DNA of 64,000 bases, taken from the NCBI RefSeq assembly GCF_030378205.1, contig NZ_CP127385.1:2830001-2894000 (forward strand), written 5' to 3'. Source of the stretch: Bradyrhizobium sp. NP1 (GTDB taxonomy: Bacteria > Pseudomonadota > Alphaproteobacteria > Rhizobiales > Xanthobacteraceae). Both the position numbers and the translations under genes were made by a program. Below the pieces are notes generated by a model. That model was not told where the DNA came from and searched no databases. It worked only from the letters and a program-made list of their open reading frames with translations. Positions 1 through 8,244 of this stretch are shown here, one piece after another (the stretch's first letter is position 1; the number at the start of each line of letters is the position of its first letter).

Positions 1-730
1 AGTTCAGCCCGCGATCGCTCCAGCGGCGGATGTTGAAGCCCTGAACGGTGTCCATCTTGGCCGCGCGATGCTCCATGCTCGCCGTTTGCGACACGAACAG
101 GTTGATCACATGGGCACGGCGCCGATAGACCACGGCGCCGATGGCCCGGGCGTCGACGTAATCGAGGCGGCCGCCGATCAGGGTGAAGCCCTGCGTAGTG
201 AGGTCGATCACCGGCGGGGAGACATCGAGCTTGCCGTTGAACCACGGCTTCACCGTATGCTTGTCGGTGGAGATCACGTCGGTCAGGTGCCCGGCCTGCA
301 ACGAGCGCAGATGCGCCGAGACGATCTCGGATTCGATGTGCTGCTGGTCGTCATTGCGCAGCACGATCGCGACGAGCCCGGTCGCGGCCATCGCGGACAC
401 CGCCGATCCCATCGCAAAGCCGCGCAGCACCGCGCGCCGGCTCGGCAGCGGCACCACCTGCGCCTGAACCTGCGCGGGTGCCTGGGACGGCGCCTGCACC
501 GCCGCCTCTGGCTGGGGCAGGGCCGCCTCGATCCGCTGCCTGAGCGAAGCCGGCGCCTTGTAGCTCAAATCGGTCGCAGCCATCAGGCGGCGCATCTCGC
601 GGTAGCTTGCAAGCTCCGATGCGCAGGCCGGACAGGCCGCGATCTGCTTTTCGATCTCGCGGGCGTGCCCGGCGTCGAGTTCGCCGTCGAGCAGTGCGTG
701 AAGCATGGTCTCGTCGTGGTCGCAACTCAT
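1..730 (-). CDS. Membrane anti-sigma factor (C-terminus cut by window edge)
   Basis: Likely binds and holds the ECF sigma factor encoded just upstream until a periplasmic signal arrives. Reading leftward from the ATG at 728-730, about 243 residues are visible before the window ends, so the C-terminus is missing. Residues 1-55 form a cytoplasmic anti-sigma domain with the pair Cys33/Cys36 (CPAC). The usual zinc His four residues earlier is Gln29, so zinc binding is doubtful. A single membrane segment lies at about 103-124 and the rest should be periplasmic, resembling RsiW-type regulators. The start codon overlaps the stop of the sigma gene (ATGA, 727-730), the usual translational coupling of such pairs. 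The family assignment is solid; the signal sensed is unknown. Confidence 0.85.
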   Translation of the reverse strand, partial: MSCDHDETMLHALLDGELDAGHAREIEKQIAACPACASELASYREMRRLMAATDLSYKAPASLRQRIEAALPQPEAAVQAPSQAPAQVQAQVVPLPSRRAVLRGFAMGSAVSAMAATGLVAIVLRNDDQQHIESEIVSAHLRSLQAGHLTDVISTDKHTVKPWFNGKLDVSPPVIDLTTQGFTLIGGRLDYVDARAIGAVVYRRRAHVINLFVSQTASMEHRAAKMDTVQGFNIRRWSDRGLN

Positions 731-1287
731 CTCACTTGCTCCTGTTCCGCAAGCCAGGCCGAACGCAGCATGGCGCGGGCGCGCGCGAGGCGGGACATCA
801 CGGTGCCGACTGGGGCGCCGACCGCCTCGGCGATTTCGCGATATGAAAGGTTGTTGATCTCACGCAGCACGAAAGTCTCCCGGAACGGTTCGGCAAGCGC
901 CGCGACCAGCCGGCGGACAGTGTCGGCGTCGCGCGTGCGCAGCATCTGGGCCTCCGGCGTTTCCTGCGCTTCGTTCCACAGCGGTGTCTGGTCGGCGCCT
1001 TCCGGCAGGTCGTCGATCGCACCCGTCGGCGAGTTCGCGCGGCGCGCGTATTCGGCCCGGCAGACGTTGCGCAGGATCGCGAACAGCCACGGCTTCATGG
1101 CCGGACCGCGATAGCCGTCGAAATGTTTCAGCGCGCGCAAATAGCATTCCTGAACCGCATCCTCCGCATCGTTTGCGTCGCGCAGCAAATAGCGCGCCAG
1201 CGTGTAGACGTCGTCCAGATGAGGCAGCGCCGCCTCGCGAAAGCGGCGCGCCTTCTCGGGGTCGTCATTGGCAGCTTTGACCGGCAT
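727..1287 (-). CDS. ECF (RpoE-type) RNA polymerase sigma factor
   Basis: A 186-residue sigma-70 factor of the extracytoplasmic-function class, directing RNA polymerase to a small stress regulon. Region 2 is visible as LARYLLRDANDAEDAVQE and PWLFAILRNVC, and region 4 as LSYREIAEAVGAPVGTVMSR, the helix-turn-helix that reads the -35 element. I start at the ATG at 1285-1287 (MPVKAAND). A longer frame to 1386 would add 33 poorly conserved residues and overlap the preceding stop. It is third in a leftward unit of metallophosphoesterase, cupredoxin, sigma and anti-sigma, so the two exported proteins are plausible members of its regulon. The stop overlaps the anti-sigma start by four bases. Confidence 0.92.
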   Translation of the reverse strand: MPVKAANDDPEKARRFREAALPHLDDVYTLARYLLRDANDAEDAVQECYLRALKHFDGYRGPAMKPWLFAILRNVCRAEYARRANSPTGAIDDLPEGADQTPLWNEAQETPEAQMLRTRDADTVRRLVAALAEPFRETFVLREINNLSYREIAEAVGAPVGTVMSRLARARAMLRSAWLAEQEQVR

Positions 1288-1378
1288 CGCCCTTGGCTCG
1301 GCTTTGACTGGATGAGCATATGCCCGGCCGGCAGGAACCCACCGGCCGGGCATTGTTGTGATGCCTTGGTTTGGGCCG

Positions 1379-1714
1379 CTACTCAACCTTGATCGTCCCT
1401 GTCATGTGCGGGTGGAGCGAACAAAAGTACTTGTAGTCGCCGGCCGCGGTGAACGTGAACGAGAAGCCGTCGTCGGTGTCCATGGTCTTGGACCTGAACT
1501 TGCCCGCCGACACCACGGTGTGGGGGATGTCGTCATGGTTGGTCCAGGTAACGGTGTCGCCGACTTTCACCGAGACCTGCTGGGGGGCAAAGGTGAAATT
1601 GTCGATCGTGACCTTCACCTCCTCGGCATGGGCCGACAGGATACCGAACGGCAATAGGAGGGCCGAGGCCACGGCGAGACGAGCGCCGAGGCCACGGAGC
1701 ATGGCTGATGTCAT
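1379..1714 (-). CDS. Exported cupredoxin-domain copper protein
   Basis: A small periplasmic type-1 copper protein of the plastocyanin/pseudoazurin fold, 111 residues. A Sec signal peptide ends near ILSAHA. The mature part has the expected ligands: His in DDIPH and the C-terminal loop CSLHPHM (Cys, His, Met). Such proteins carry electrons or bind copper; which one applies cannot be read here. I start at the ATG at 1712-1714, which gives a proper signal peptide; a longer frame to 1771 overlaps the upstream gene. It lies 13 bases after the metallophosphoesterase and ahead of the sigma gene, so the four are probably one transcript. No redox partner gene is adjacent. Confidence 0.88.
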   Translation of the reverse strand: MTSAMLRGLGARLAVASALLLPFGILSAHAEEVKVTIDNFTFAPQQVSVKVGDTVTWTNHDDIPHTVVSAGKFRSKTMDTDDGFSFTFTAAGDYKYFCSLHPHMTGTIKVE

Positions 1715-1727
1715 AGCTCGAATTCCC

Positions 1728-2672
1728 TTATCCCTGCAGCGGCGTGTCGATAATGGCCAGACGCTGGTCACCGAGCTTGAAGTTGACGCTGGCGATGCCG
1801 AGCACGCTGCGCAGCTTGTCGTCCGCGACCTTCATAGGTCCGGGCGAGGAAGCGGTGCCGGGTGCCGGCTGCGGGAAGGCCGTCGAACGCGCGGTGTGGA
1901 AGGTCACGGCGCCTTCGACCTTCTGCATCACCTGGTGGATGTGGCCGTTGAGCACCGTCACCGAGCCGAAGCCCTTCATGTATTCGAGCGCGCGGGCGCC
2001 GTCCTCGGTGCCCCAGCCCCACTCCTGGTAGACCGTCCAGAGCGGGATATGGGCGAACACCACGATGGGCGTGGATTTCGAGCGGCCCTTGAGGTCGTTC
2101 TCGAGCCATTCGAGCTGCTCGGCGCCGAGATTGCCCAGCCCGCCGGCCTTCAGGTCGACGACGTTGACGAGGCCGATGAAATGCACCCCGTTGGCGTCGA
2201 ACGAGTACCAGCCGGCGCCCTTGGTGCCCTTGCCGTAGCGCTCCTTGTAGAACTTGACCTCCTCGTCCAGGAAATCGTGCTCGCCCGGCACGTAGTGCAC
2301 GTCGAGCTTGGCCTGCGAGATGATGCGATCGGCATTGTCGAACTCCGCCTGCTTCGACAGATGCGTGATGTCGCCGGTGTGGATCATGAACGAGGGCTTC
2401 TTCTGCAGCCCGTTGATCTTGTTGATGGCTTCCTCGAGCGTGCCGAGCGCGTTCGGGTTGGCCGGCTTGTCGAAGCCGACATGGCTGTCGCTGATCTGCA
2501 GGAAGGTGAGCCCGGACGCCTCGGCCGCCGCAGCCGAACCGATCAGGCCCAGCGAACGGGGCACGCCGCCGGAAATGGTCCAGAGTACGCCGGTGCCGGC
2601 CCAGGTCATGCATTCCAGCACGTGGCGACGGCTGACGCCGTGGCCGTCATCATGGTGATCGTGATCGCTCAT
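1728..2672 (-). CDS. Tat-exported calcineurin-like metallophosphoesterase
   Basis: A 314-residue phosphoesterase of the calcineurin fold. The metal-binding motifs appear in order: DSHVG, GDITH, GEHD (a variant of GNHE), AHIPLW and GHIH. The N-terminus is His/Asp-rich (DHDHHDDGHG) and is followed by a twin-arginine segment (SRRHVL) and a hydrophobic stretch, indicating Tat export of a protein folded with its metals. The start is the ATG at 2670-2672 (MSDHDHH); the frame extends to 2726 but that part lacks conservation. It is the first gene of the leftward unit with cupredoxin, sigma and anti-sigma. Its substrate is unknown. The His-rich head before the Tat motif may bind metal or be a by-product of the export signal. 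Confidence 0.88.
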   Translation of the reverse strand: MSDHDHHDDGHGVSRRHVLECMTWAGTGVLWTISGGVPRSLGLIGSAAAAEASGLTFLQISDSHVGFDKPANPNALGTLEEAINKINGLQKKPSFMIHTGDITHLSKQAEFDNADRIISQAKLDVHYVPGEHDFLDEEVKFYKERYGKGTKGAGWYSFDANGVHFIGLVNVVDLKAGGLGNLGAEQLEWLENDLKGRSKSTPIVVFAHIPLWTVYQEWGWGTEDGARALEYMKGFGSVTVLNGHIHQVMQKVEGAVTFHTARSTAFPQPAPGTASSPGPMKVADDKLRSVLGIASVNFKLGDQRLAIIDTPLQG

Positions 2673-2983
2673 CGCGCTTTTCTCCGCTTTGAACCCCTGA
2701 TTGGGTCCGCCCACCTGATCGGCCAAGCGCCGCCCTTATTCCCGGCATCCCAGCGAAAAATCTTTTTTCCGACGCGGGGTTAATGACGACTTCGTGAGTG
2801 CGACGTGAGTAGCCAGCGCAAGCCTCCGCCGGGTGGGCACGGGGGCTTTGCTTTCAGGATCGCGGGGGGGCCGCGTTATTTCATCACTTTCAAGGGTTTG
2901 CTTGGTGAATTGTGATGTCGTGCTGGAACTTGGTCGGGCGGCCCGTCCACTGGCGCGCACTTTGACGATCGCCGGCGCGACGA
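2673..2983. other. Intergenic region upstream of the metallophosphoesterase operon
   Basis: About 310 bases without a convincing gene, between the 3' end of the GMC oxidoreductase gene and the start of the phosphoesterase operon. It should hold the promoter of the leftward operon. A GGGAATA sequence on the minus strand near 2736-2745 resembles the -35 element of some ECF promoters, but I cannot pair it with a clear -10. No tRNA, hairpin terminator or palindromic repeat was seen. Confidence 0.4.
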
Positions 2984-4603
2984 TCAGCGCGCGTCCTGAA
3001 GGATCATGGTGGCGGCTTTTTCCGCGATCATGGCGGTCGGGGTGTTGGTGTTGCCCGACGTGATGGTCGGCATCACGGAGGCGTCCGCCACGCGCAGGTT
3101 CGCGATCCCGCGAAACCGCAGCCGCTCGTCGACCACGGCCATGGGATCGTTCGCCATCCCCATCTTGGCCGTGCCCACGGGGTGGAAGATGGTGGTGCCG
3201 ATGTCGCCGGCGGCTTTGGCAAGGGAAACCTCGTCGTCGCCGACTGAAGGGCCCGGCAGGAATTCGACCGGCCGGTAGCGCGCGAGCGCCTGCTGGCGCA
3301 TCAGCCGCCGCGTGACGCGGATGGCGTCGGCGGCGACCTGGCGGTCGTCGTCGCTCGACAGGTAGTTCGGCGCGATCGCGGGGGCCTGATCGGGCTTTTC
3401 GGAGCGGATGCGCACCGTGCCGCGCGAGGTCGGCTGCAGATTGCAGGCGCTCACCGTGATCGCCGGGAAGCGGTGCAGGGGATCGCCGAACTTGTCGAGC
3501 GACAGCGGCTGCACGTGAAACTGGATGTTGGCGCGGGAGCGGGTGGCGTCGGAGCGCGTGAAGATCCCGAGTTGCGAGGGCGCCATGGTCAACGGGCCGC
3601 GGCGGCGGAGCGCATAATCGAGCCCCATCAGGGCGCGCCGCGGCAGCGAGTAATAGGTCTCGTTCAGCGTGCGGATGCCCTCGACCTTGTAGATCGCACG
3701 CTGCTGCAGGTGGTCCTGCAAATTGCGCCCGACGCCCTGCCGGTCGAGCACGACTTCAATGCCAAGCGGCCCCAGCCAATCCGCTGGCCCGATGCCGGAG
3801 CGGTGCAACACCTGGGTCGATCCGATCGAGCCGGCGGAGAGGATCACTTCGCCCTTCGCGCGTGCCTCGACGGCCTCATTGCCCTGGATGAAGCGCACGC
3901 CGACCGCGCGGCCGTTCTCGACGATGAGGCGATCCACGAGCACGTGCTTTTCCAGCCGCAGGTTGGGGCGATGCAGCGCGGGCTTCAAAAAACCGCGCGC
4001 CGAGGACCAGCGGCGGCCGCGCTTCTGGTTGACGTGGAAATAGCTGATGCCCTCATTGTCGCCTGTGTTGAAATCGGGAATGCGCTTGATGCCCATCTGC
4101 TCGGCGGCGTCGCCCACCGCGTCCAGAATGGCCCAGGACAGCCGCGGCGCCTCGATGCGCCAGCCGCCGCCTACGCCATGGTGCTCGCTTTCGCCCAGGA
4201 AATGATCCTCCAGCCGCCTGAACAGCGGCAGCACGTCCGAATACGCCCACCCGGCGAGGCCAAGCTGGCGCCAGTGGTCGTAGTCGGCCGCTTGTCCCCG
4301 CATCGAGATCATGGCGTTGATGGCGGAGCAGCCGCCGATCACCTTGCCGCGCGGGTAGGCCAGTGACCGACCGTTGAGGCCGGGCTCGGCCTCGGTCCGG
4401 AACATCCAGTCCGAGCGCGGATTGCCGATGGCGAAGAGATAGCCGACCGGAATGTGGAACCAGATCCAGTTGTCGTCGCCGCCCGCTTCCAGGATCAGCA
4501 CGCGATTTTTCGGATCGGCGGAGAGGCGGTTGGCAAGGATGCAGCCCGCGGTGCCCGCACCTACGATGACATAGTCGAAGTCGCCCTCAAGCTGTCGTGC
4601 CAT
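2984..4603 (-). CDS. GMC family FAD-dependent oxidoreductase (choline/alcohol dehydrogenase-like)
   Basis: A 539-residue flavoprotein of the glucose-methanol-choline family that oxidises an alcohol group with FAD. The Rossmann FAD motif is at the N-terminus (VGAGTAGCILANRLS), followed by EAGG. The GMC signature GGCSAINAMISMRG lies near residue 90. The C-terminal active-site block has HPVGTAKMG and SGNTNTPTAMIAEKAA. Length is normal for the family. Many rhizobial members are annotated choline dehydrogenase, but without betaine-pathway neighbours (betB, betI) the substrate is open. It stands alone, transcribed leftward, with its start beside a palindromic repeat (4621-4710). Confidence 0.9.
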   Translation of the reverse strand: MARQLEGDFDYVIVGAGTAGCILANRLSADPKNRVLILEAGGDDNWIWFHIPVGYLFAIGNPRSDWMFRTEAEPGLNGRSLAYPRGKVIGGCSAINAMISMRGQAADYDHWRQLGLAGWAYSDVLPLFRRLEDHFLGESEHHGVGGGWRIEAPRLSWAILDAVGDAAEQMGIKRIPDFNTGDNEGISYFHVNQKRGRRWSSARGFLKPALHRPNLRLEKHVLVDRLIVENGRAVGVRFIQGNEAVEARAKGEVILSAGSIGSTQVLHRSGIGPADWLGPLGIEVVLDRQGVGRNLQDHLQQRAIYKVEGIRTLNETYYSLPRRALMGLDYALRRRGPLTMAPSQLGIFTRSDATRSRANIQFHVQPLSLDKFGDPLHRFPAITVSACNLQPTSRGTVRIRSEKPDQAPAIAPNYLSSDDDRQVAADAIRVTRRLMRQQALARYRPVEFLPGPSVGDDEVSLAKAAGDIGTTIFHPVGTAKMGMANDPMAVVDERLRFRGIANLRVADASVMPTITSGNTNTPTAMIAEKAATMILQDAR

Positions 4604-4620
4604 CTCGCATTTCGCCCGCC

Positions 4621-4710
4621 GTCAGCCCCGGCTTGATGCCGGGCATCCACGTCCTTGCTTCTCTATTAGTCGGACGCGGATGGCCGGGACAAGCCCGGCT
4701 TTTGCAGGCC
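4621..4710. repeat. Palindromic intergenic repeat of the 'ggccggg...cccggcc' type
   Basis: Two arms related by inverted symmetry, each itself partly palindromic: CCCCGGCTTGATGCCGGGC at about 4626-4644 and GGCCGGGACAAGCCCGGC at about 4682-4699, with the complementary cores CCACGTCC and GGACGCGG between them. It sits between the divergent GMC and amidohydrolase genes. Related copies are at 15721-15804 and 20904-21022. Such elements are common between genes in Bradyrhizobium; function unknown. Confidence 0.65.
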
Positions 4711-4803
4711 CTTGGTCGGCGTTCGGGCATCCCCGGCAGGCTTGGGTGGATTGCGCGGGCCGTGCTACACAAGACGTTCAACCCATAAGAAACCGGACCC
4801 GCC

Positions 4804-5973
4804 ATGCCCATCGTCAACCGCGTCGCCGATCTGCAACCCGATATCCAGGCCTGGCGCCGGGACCTCCACGCGCATCCCGAAGTGCTCTACGAGGTGCATC
4901 GCACGGCCGCCTTCGTCGCCGAGCGACTGCGCGAATTCGGCTGCGACGAGGTCGCAACGGGTCTTGGCAAGACCGGCGTGGTCGGCGTCATCAAGGGCAG
5001 GAAGCCGGCCGGCGGCGACGTCAAGGTGATCGGCTTGCGCGCCGACATGGACGCGCTGCCGATCGAGGAGCAGACCGGGCTGCCTTACGCCTCCAAGACC
5101 CCGGGCCAGATGCACGCCTGCGGCCATGACGGCCATACCGCGATGCTCCTGGGCGCGGCGCGCTACCTCGCCGAGACCCGGAATTTCGCCGGCCAGGCGG
5201 TCGTGGTGTTCCAGCCGGCGGAGGAGGGCGGCGCGGGTGCCGCCGCGATGATCAAGGACGGGCTGATGGAGCGCTTTGCCATCGACCAGATCTACGGCAT
5301 GCACAACGGCCCCGGCATGCCGATCGGCTCGTTCGCGATCCGCACCGGCCCGATCATGGCGGCGACCGATTCCATCGACATCAACATCGAGGGCATCGGT
5401 GGCCACGCGGCGCGGCCGCACAAGAGTCTCGATTCCGTCCTCGTCGGCGCCGAACTGATCACGGCGCTGCAGCAGATCGTCTCGCGCAACGTCGATCCGC
5501 TCGACGCTGCGGTGATCTCGATGTGCGAATTCCACGCCGGCAACGCCCGCAACGTGATCCCGCAGACCGCGGTGCTTCGCGGCACCGTGCGCACGCTGAC
5601 CGCCGAAGTGCGCGAGCTGGTCGAGAAGCGGGTGCGTGCGGTGGTGGCCGGCGTCGCGCAGATGACCGGCGCCAAGATCGACCTCACCTATGAGCGCGGT
5701 TATCCCGTCACCAACAATCACGCGGTACAGACGCAGTTCGCGACCAGGGTCGCGAAGGAAATTGCGGGCGACACCAATGTGCACGAGATGCCGCCGCTGA
5801 TGGGTGCGGAGGATTTCGCCTATATGCTGGAGAAGCGGCCGGGCGCCTTCATCTTCTGCGGCAATGGCGACAGCGCCGGCCTGCACCATCCGGCCTACAA
5901 TTTCAGTGACGAGGCGATCGTGTTCGGCACCTCGTACTGGATCAAGCTGGTCGAGAACACGCTGCCGGCGTGA
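4804..5973 (+). CDS. M20 family amidohydrolase (hippurate hydrolase/aminoacylase type)
   Basis: A 389-residue metal-dependent hydrolase of the M20D branch that removes acyl groups from N-acyl amino acids or similar amides. Metal-site motifs appear in order: HAHPEV, RADMDALPIEE, MHACGHDGHT, FQPAEEGGAGA, and near the C-terminus MGAEDFAYM followed by LHHPAYNF. Length is typical and there is no signal peptide, so it should be cytoplasmic. It is monocistronic, preceded by a palindromic repeat and followed by REP-like repeats and a RAYT remnant. Substrate specificity cannot be assigned within this family. Confidence 0.92.
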   Translation: MPIVNRVADLQPDIQAWRRDLHAHPEVLYEVHRTAAFVAERLREFGCDEVATGLGKTGVVGVIKGRKPAGGDVKVIGLRADMDALPIEEQTGLPYASKTPGQMHACGHDGHTAMLLGAARYLAETRNFAGQAVVVFQPAEEGGAGAAAMIKDGLMERFAIDQIYGMHNGPGMPIGSFAIRTGPIMAATDSIDINIEGIGGHAARPHKSLDSVLVGAELITALQQIVSRNVDPLDAAVISMCEFHAGNARNVIPQTAVLRGTVRTLTAEVRELVEKRVRAVVAGVAQMTGAKIDLTYERGYPVTNNHAVQTQFATRVAKEIAGDTNVHEMPPLMGAEDFAYMLEKRPGAFIFCGNGDSAGLHHPAYNFSDEAIVFGTSYWIKLVENTLPA

Positions 5974-5997
5974 GAGGTCATTTGCGAGGGAAATGAG

Positions 5998-6237
5998 TAG
6001 GGTGGGCAAAGCGGAGCGTGCCCACCGCGATGATGGCGACCTCGAACGTCACATCGATTACATTCATTTCAATCCAGTCAAACATGGGCTCGTTACGCGC
6101 GTCGTCGATTGGCCGCACAGCAACTTTTCGCTTTGTCGCGCGCGGGCTGCTCGTCTCCGACCGGGGTGGAGACATAAGGGATATCTTGGGATCGTTCGGT
6201 GAATGAACGGTGGGCACGCTTCGCTTTGCCCACCCTA
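5998..6237 (+). mobile_element. RAYT transposase remnant between two inverted REP-like repeats
   Basis: Two nearly identical 30-base sequences flank the element in opposite orientation. The left copy (5998-6027) reads TAGGGTGGGCAAAGCG onward, and the right copy (6208-6237) is its reverse complement with one clear mismatch. Each copy is internally palindromic (GGTGGGCA...TGCCCACC). Between them is a decayed REP-associated tyrosine transposase. This matches the known arrangement in which a RAYT gene is flanked by the REP sequences it acts on. The protein is truncated and frameshifted, so the unit should be inactive on its own. Confidence 0.7.
6028..6206 (+). pseudogene. REP-associated tyrosine transposase (RAYT), C-terminal fragment, frameshifted
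   Basis: The translation contains HIDYIHFNPVKHGLVTRV followed by VDWPHS, the hallmark of the C-terminal part of RAYT/Y1-transposase proteins. The frame then shifts near 6120. The +1 frame continues with TFRFVARGLL and RDILGSFGE, which match the usual family ending, up to a stop at 6204-6206. The N-terminal two thirds, with the HUH motif and catalytic Tyr, are absent. The fragment lies exactly between two inverted REP-like repeats. It is a relic of a domesticated mobile family, not a working gene. Confidence 0.75.
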
Positions 6238-6270
6238 CGGGAATTTGGCGCTTGCGATCGCCAATGCCAA

Positions 6271-6295
6271 AAGGCCCGCGCCGAGCGCGGGCCTT
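6271..6295. terminator. Bidirectional Rho-independent terminator
   Basis: A perfect 10-bp stem (AAGGCCCGCG / CGCGGGCCTT) with a 5-base loop, followed on the plus strand by CTGTTTT. It lies between the convergent M20/RAYT region and the pit gene and could stop transcription from either side; the T-run is better on the plus strand. Confidence 0.65.
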
Positions 6296-6328
6296 CTGTT
6301 TTGGACTGCCGCGCGGCCTCTCGCGTAC

Positions 6329-7957
6329 TCAGAACAGGCGCGAGAAGATCACGTAGAGGCAGCCCGAGATCAGGATCGCGGCCGGCAGCGTCAGCACCCA
6401 GGCCATCACCATGTTGCGGATGGTTGCGACCTGAAGCCCTGAGCCGTTGGCCGCCATCGCGCCCGCGACGCCCGAGGACAGCACGTGCGTGGTCGATACC
6501 GGGAGCCCGAAATTGTCGGCGGCGAAGATCGTTGCGGCCGCGACCAGTTCGGCGGAGGCTCCCTGCGCATAGGTGAGGTGGGTCTTGCCGATCTTCTCGC
6601 CGACCGTGACCACGATCCGCTTCCAGCCGATCATGGTGCCGAGCCCGAGCGCGATCGCGACCGCGACCTTGACCCAGGTCGGGATGAACTTGGTGGCGTT
6701 GTCGAGCGAGGCCTTGTAGGCGTTCAAGGTCGCGACCTCCTCCTTGTTGAGATCGTTCTCCTTGTCCTTCATCAGGAAGCGGATCGCTTCCGAGGTCAGG
6801 TACATGTCGTTGCGGGTGTTGCCGACGACCTCCGCAGGCACCTTGCTGAGCGAGCCGTATTTCTGCACCTGGTCGCCGACGTCCTTCACCAGCACCGCGA
6901 GCGAAGGATAGGTGCCCTCATTGAGGTGGTGCTGCGAGACATATTGCGTCACCGCGGGCCGCGGATCGCCGATGATGCTGTGGCCGGCGCCCTTGGCCGC
7001 GATCACCTTGGAGGCGGCGTCCGACGTCTGCTGGAACTGCGCGACCTGGGATTCCGGCAGTGCGCGGTTGAGCGCATAGGCGGTCGGCACGGTGCCGATC
7101 AGGATCAGCATGATCAGGCCCATGCCCTTCTGGCCGTCATTCGAGCCGTGCGCGAAGCTGACGCCGGTGCAGGTCAGGATCAGCAGGCCGCGGATCCAGA
7201 GCGGCGGCGCCTTGTTGCCTTCGGGCGCGGCGTAGAGCGCGGGGTTGCGGACGATCACCCTCAACAACATCAGCAGCAGCGCGGCGCAGATGAAGCCGAC
7301 CAGCGGCGAGAGCAGCAGCGCATAGCCGATCTCGGTCGCCTTGCCCCAGTCGACGCCCGAGGTGCCGTCGCGGCCGCGCAGCAGCGCGTTGGCGACGCCG
7401 ACGCCGATGATCGAGCCGATCAGCGTGTGGGAAGAGGAGGCGGGCAGCCCGAAATACCAGGTGCCGAGATTCCACAGGATCGCGGCGATCAGCAGCGCGA
7501 ACACCATGGCGAAGCCGGCGCTGGAGCCGACCTGCAGGATCAGCTCGACCGGCAGGAGCGAGACGATGCCGAAGGCGACCGCGCCGGTCGAGGTGAGCAC
7601 GCCGAGGAAGTTGAACAGCCCGGACCACATCACGGCGGCTTCGGCCGGCAGCGAATGGGTGTAGATGACGGTTGCGACCGCGTTGGCGGTGTCGTGGAAG
7701 CCGTTCACGAACTCGAAGCCGAGCGCGATCAGGAGCGCGACGAACAGCAGGATATAGGGCAGGTAGGTGGTGACGCGGGCACCGGTCGCGTCGACGTCGA
7801 CATAAATGCTGTAGGCGACAAAGAGCAATCCGGCGGCGAGGATGCCGAAGAAAATGATCATCGTCAGCGGGTTGAAGCCCTTGTCGAGGTTGGGCCGCGA
7901 TGCCGGCTGGATCGGCGCGCCCTCGCTCATCGACGGATTTAATGCAACGTCGGTCAT
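6329..7957 (-). CDS. pit: Inorganic phosphate transporter, Pit family
   Basis: A 542-residue membrane protein that takes up phosphate as a metal-phosphate complex in symport with protons. The two Pit repeats are visible: FVNGFHDTANAVAT in the first half and FAHGSNDGQKGMG in the second. There are about ten hydrophobic helices. A soluble central insert of about 130 residues (roughly 300-430) separates the halves. I start at the ATG at 7955-7957 because GGGGGTC precedes it as a ribosome site. No PhoU-like or DUF47 gene is adjacent, although one often accompanies pit. The hairpin at 6271-6295 is its likely terminator. Confidence 0.93.
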   Translation of the reverse strand: MTDVALNPSMSEGAPIQPASRPNLDKGFNPLTMIIFFGILAAGLLFVAYSIYVDVDATGARVTTYLPYILLFVALLIALGFEFVNGFHDTANAVATVIYTHSLPAEAAVMWSGLFNFLGVLTSTGAVAFGIVSLLPVELILQVGSSAGFAMVFALLIAAILWNLGTWYFGLPASSSHTLIGSIIGVGVANALLRGRDGTSGVDWGKATEIGYALLLSPLVGFICAALLLMLLRVIVRNPALYAAPEGNKAPPLWIRGLLILTCTGVSFAHGSNDGQKGMGLIMLILIGTVPTAYALNRALPESQVAQFQQTSDAASKVIAAKGAGHSIIGDPRPAVTQYVSQHHLNEGTYPSLAVLVKDVGDQVQKYGSLSKVPAEVVGNTRNDMYLTSEAIRFLMKDKENDLNKEEVATLNAYKASLDNATKFIPTWVKVAVAIALGLGTMIGWKRIVVTVGEKIGKTHLTYAQGASAELVAAATIFAADNFGLPVSTTHVLSSGVAGAMAANGSGLQVATIRNMVMAWVLTLPAAILISGCLYVIFSRLF

Positions 7958-8106
7958 TCTGACCCCCATGAAAGTCACTGAAGGCCCATTTGTGACCGAT
8001 GGATTTGAAGGTTAGATGACACAGGCCGGGCTTGTTGATGCGGCGCAGCAACCACGAAAATCATGCGTGATGCGTTATGTGATGCAGTGAATTGAGATCG
8101 ATGCCT

Positions 8107-8213
8107 GGGAGCCGTGATTGCGCGGAGCGAAGGCGACGAAACAACGCCCATCGGTGCCGGCAGGATGCTGGATTGCTTTGCGGAGCCCGCGAGGGCGCAT
8201 TCGCGTGGCCTAT
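8107..8213. repeat. Degenerate palindromic repeat ('attgc-gagcgaag / ggattgctt' type)
   Basis: The region between pit and udgX contains GTGATTGCGCGGAGCGAAGG at 8116-8135 and GGATTGCTTTGCGGAGCCCG further right. These resemble the arms of a Bradyrhizobium intergenic repeat that normally reads cattgcgagcgaagcgaagc on one side. The copy is imperfect and the call rests on recall of the family. Confidence 0.35.
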
Positions 8214-8244
8214 TTGCTCGCAAGGATGATGCGCGAGGGGCGTT

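Noticed and set aside
68..1114. Long plus-strand open frame opposite the sigma/anti-sigma genes
   Set aside because: It is the mirror frame of two well-recognised minus-strand genes, has Arg/His-rich low-complexity sequence and matches no family. The same holds for many long antisense frames in this GC-rich DNA (for example 1449-2783, 6485-7942, 12885-14297, 18843-20573, 44467-46041, 47739-49646 and 61366-63345).
2736..2745. GGGAATA as an ECF-type -35 element before the phosphoesterase operon
   Set aside because: No -10 partner at a fitting distance could be identified, so it is only mentioned as a possibility.
5804..6202. Single ORF covering the amidohydrolase end and the RAYT region
   Set aside because: Its first half is an out-of-frame shadow of the M20 gene; only the part from about 6028 has RAYT similarity.
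7958..8100. Pho box upstream of pit
   Set aside because: Only one degenerate TGTCAT-like unit on the minus strand (near 8015); no second repeat at the required 11-base period.
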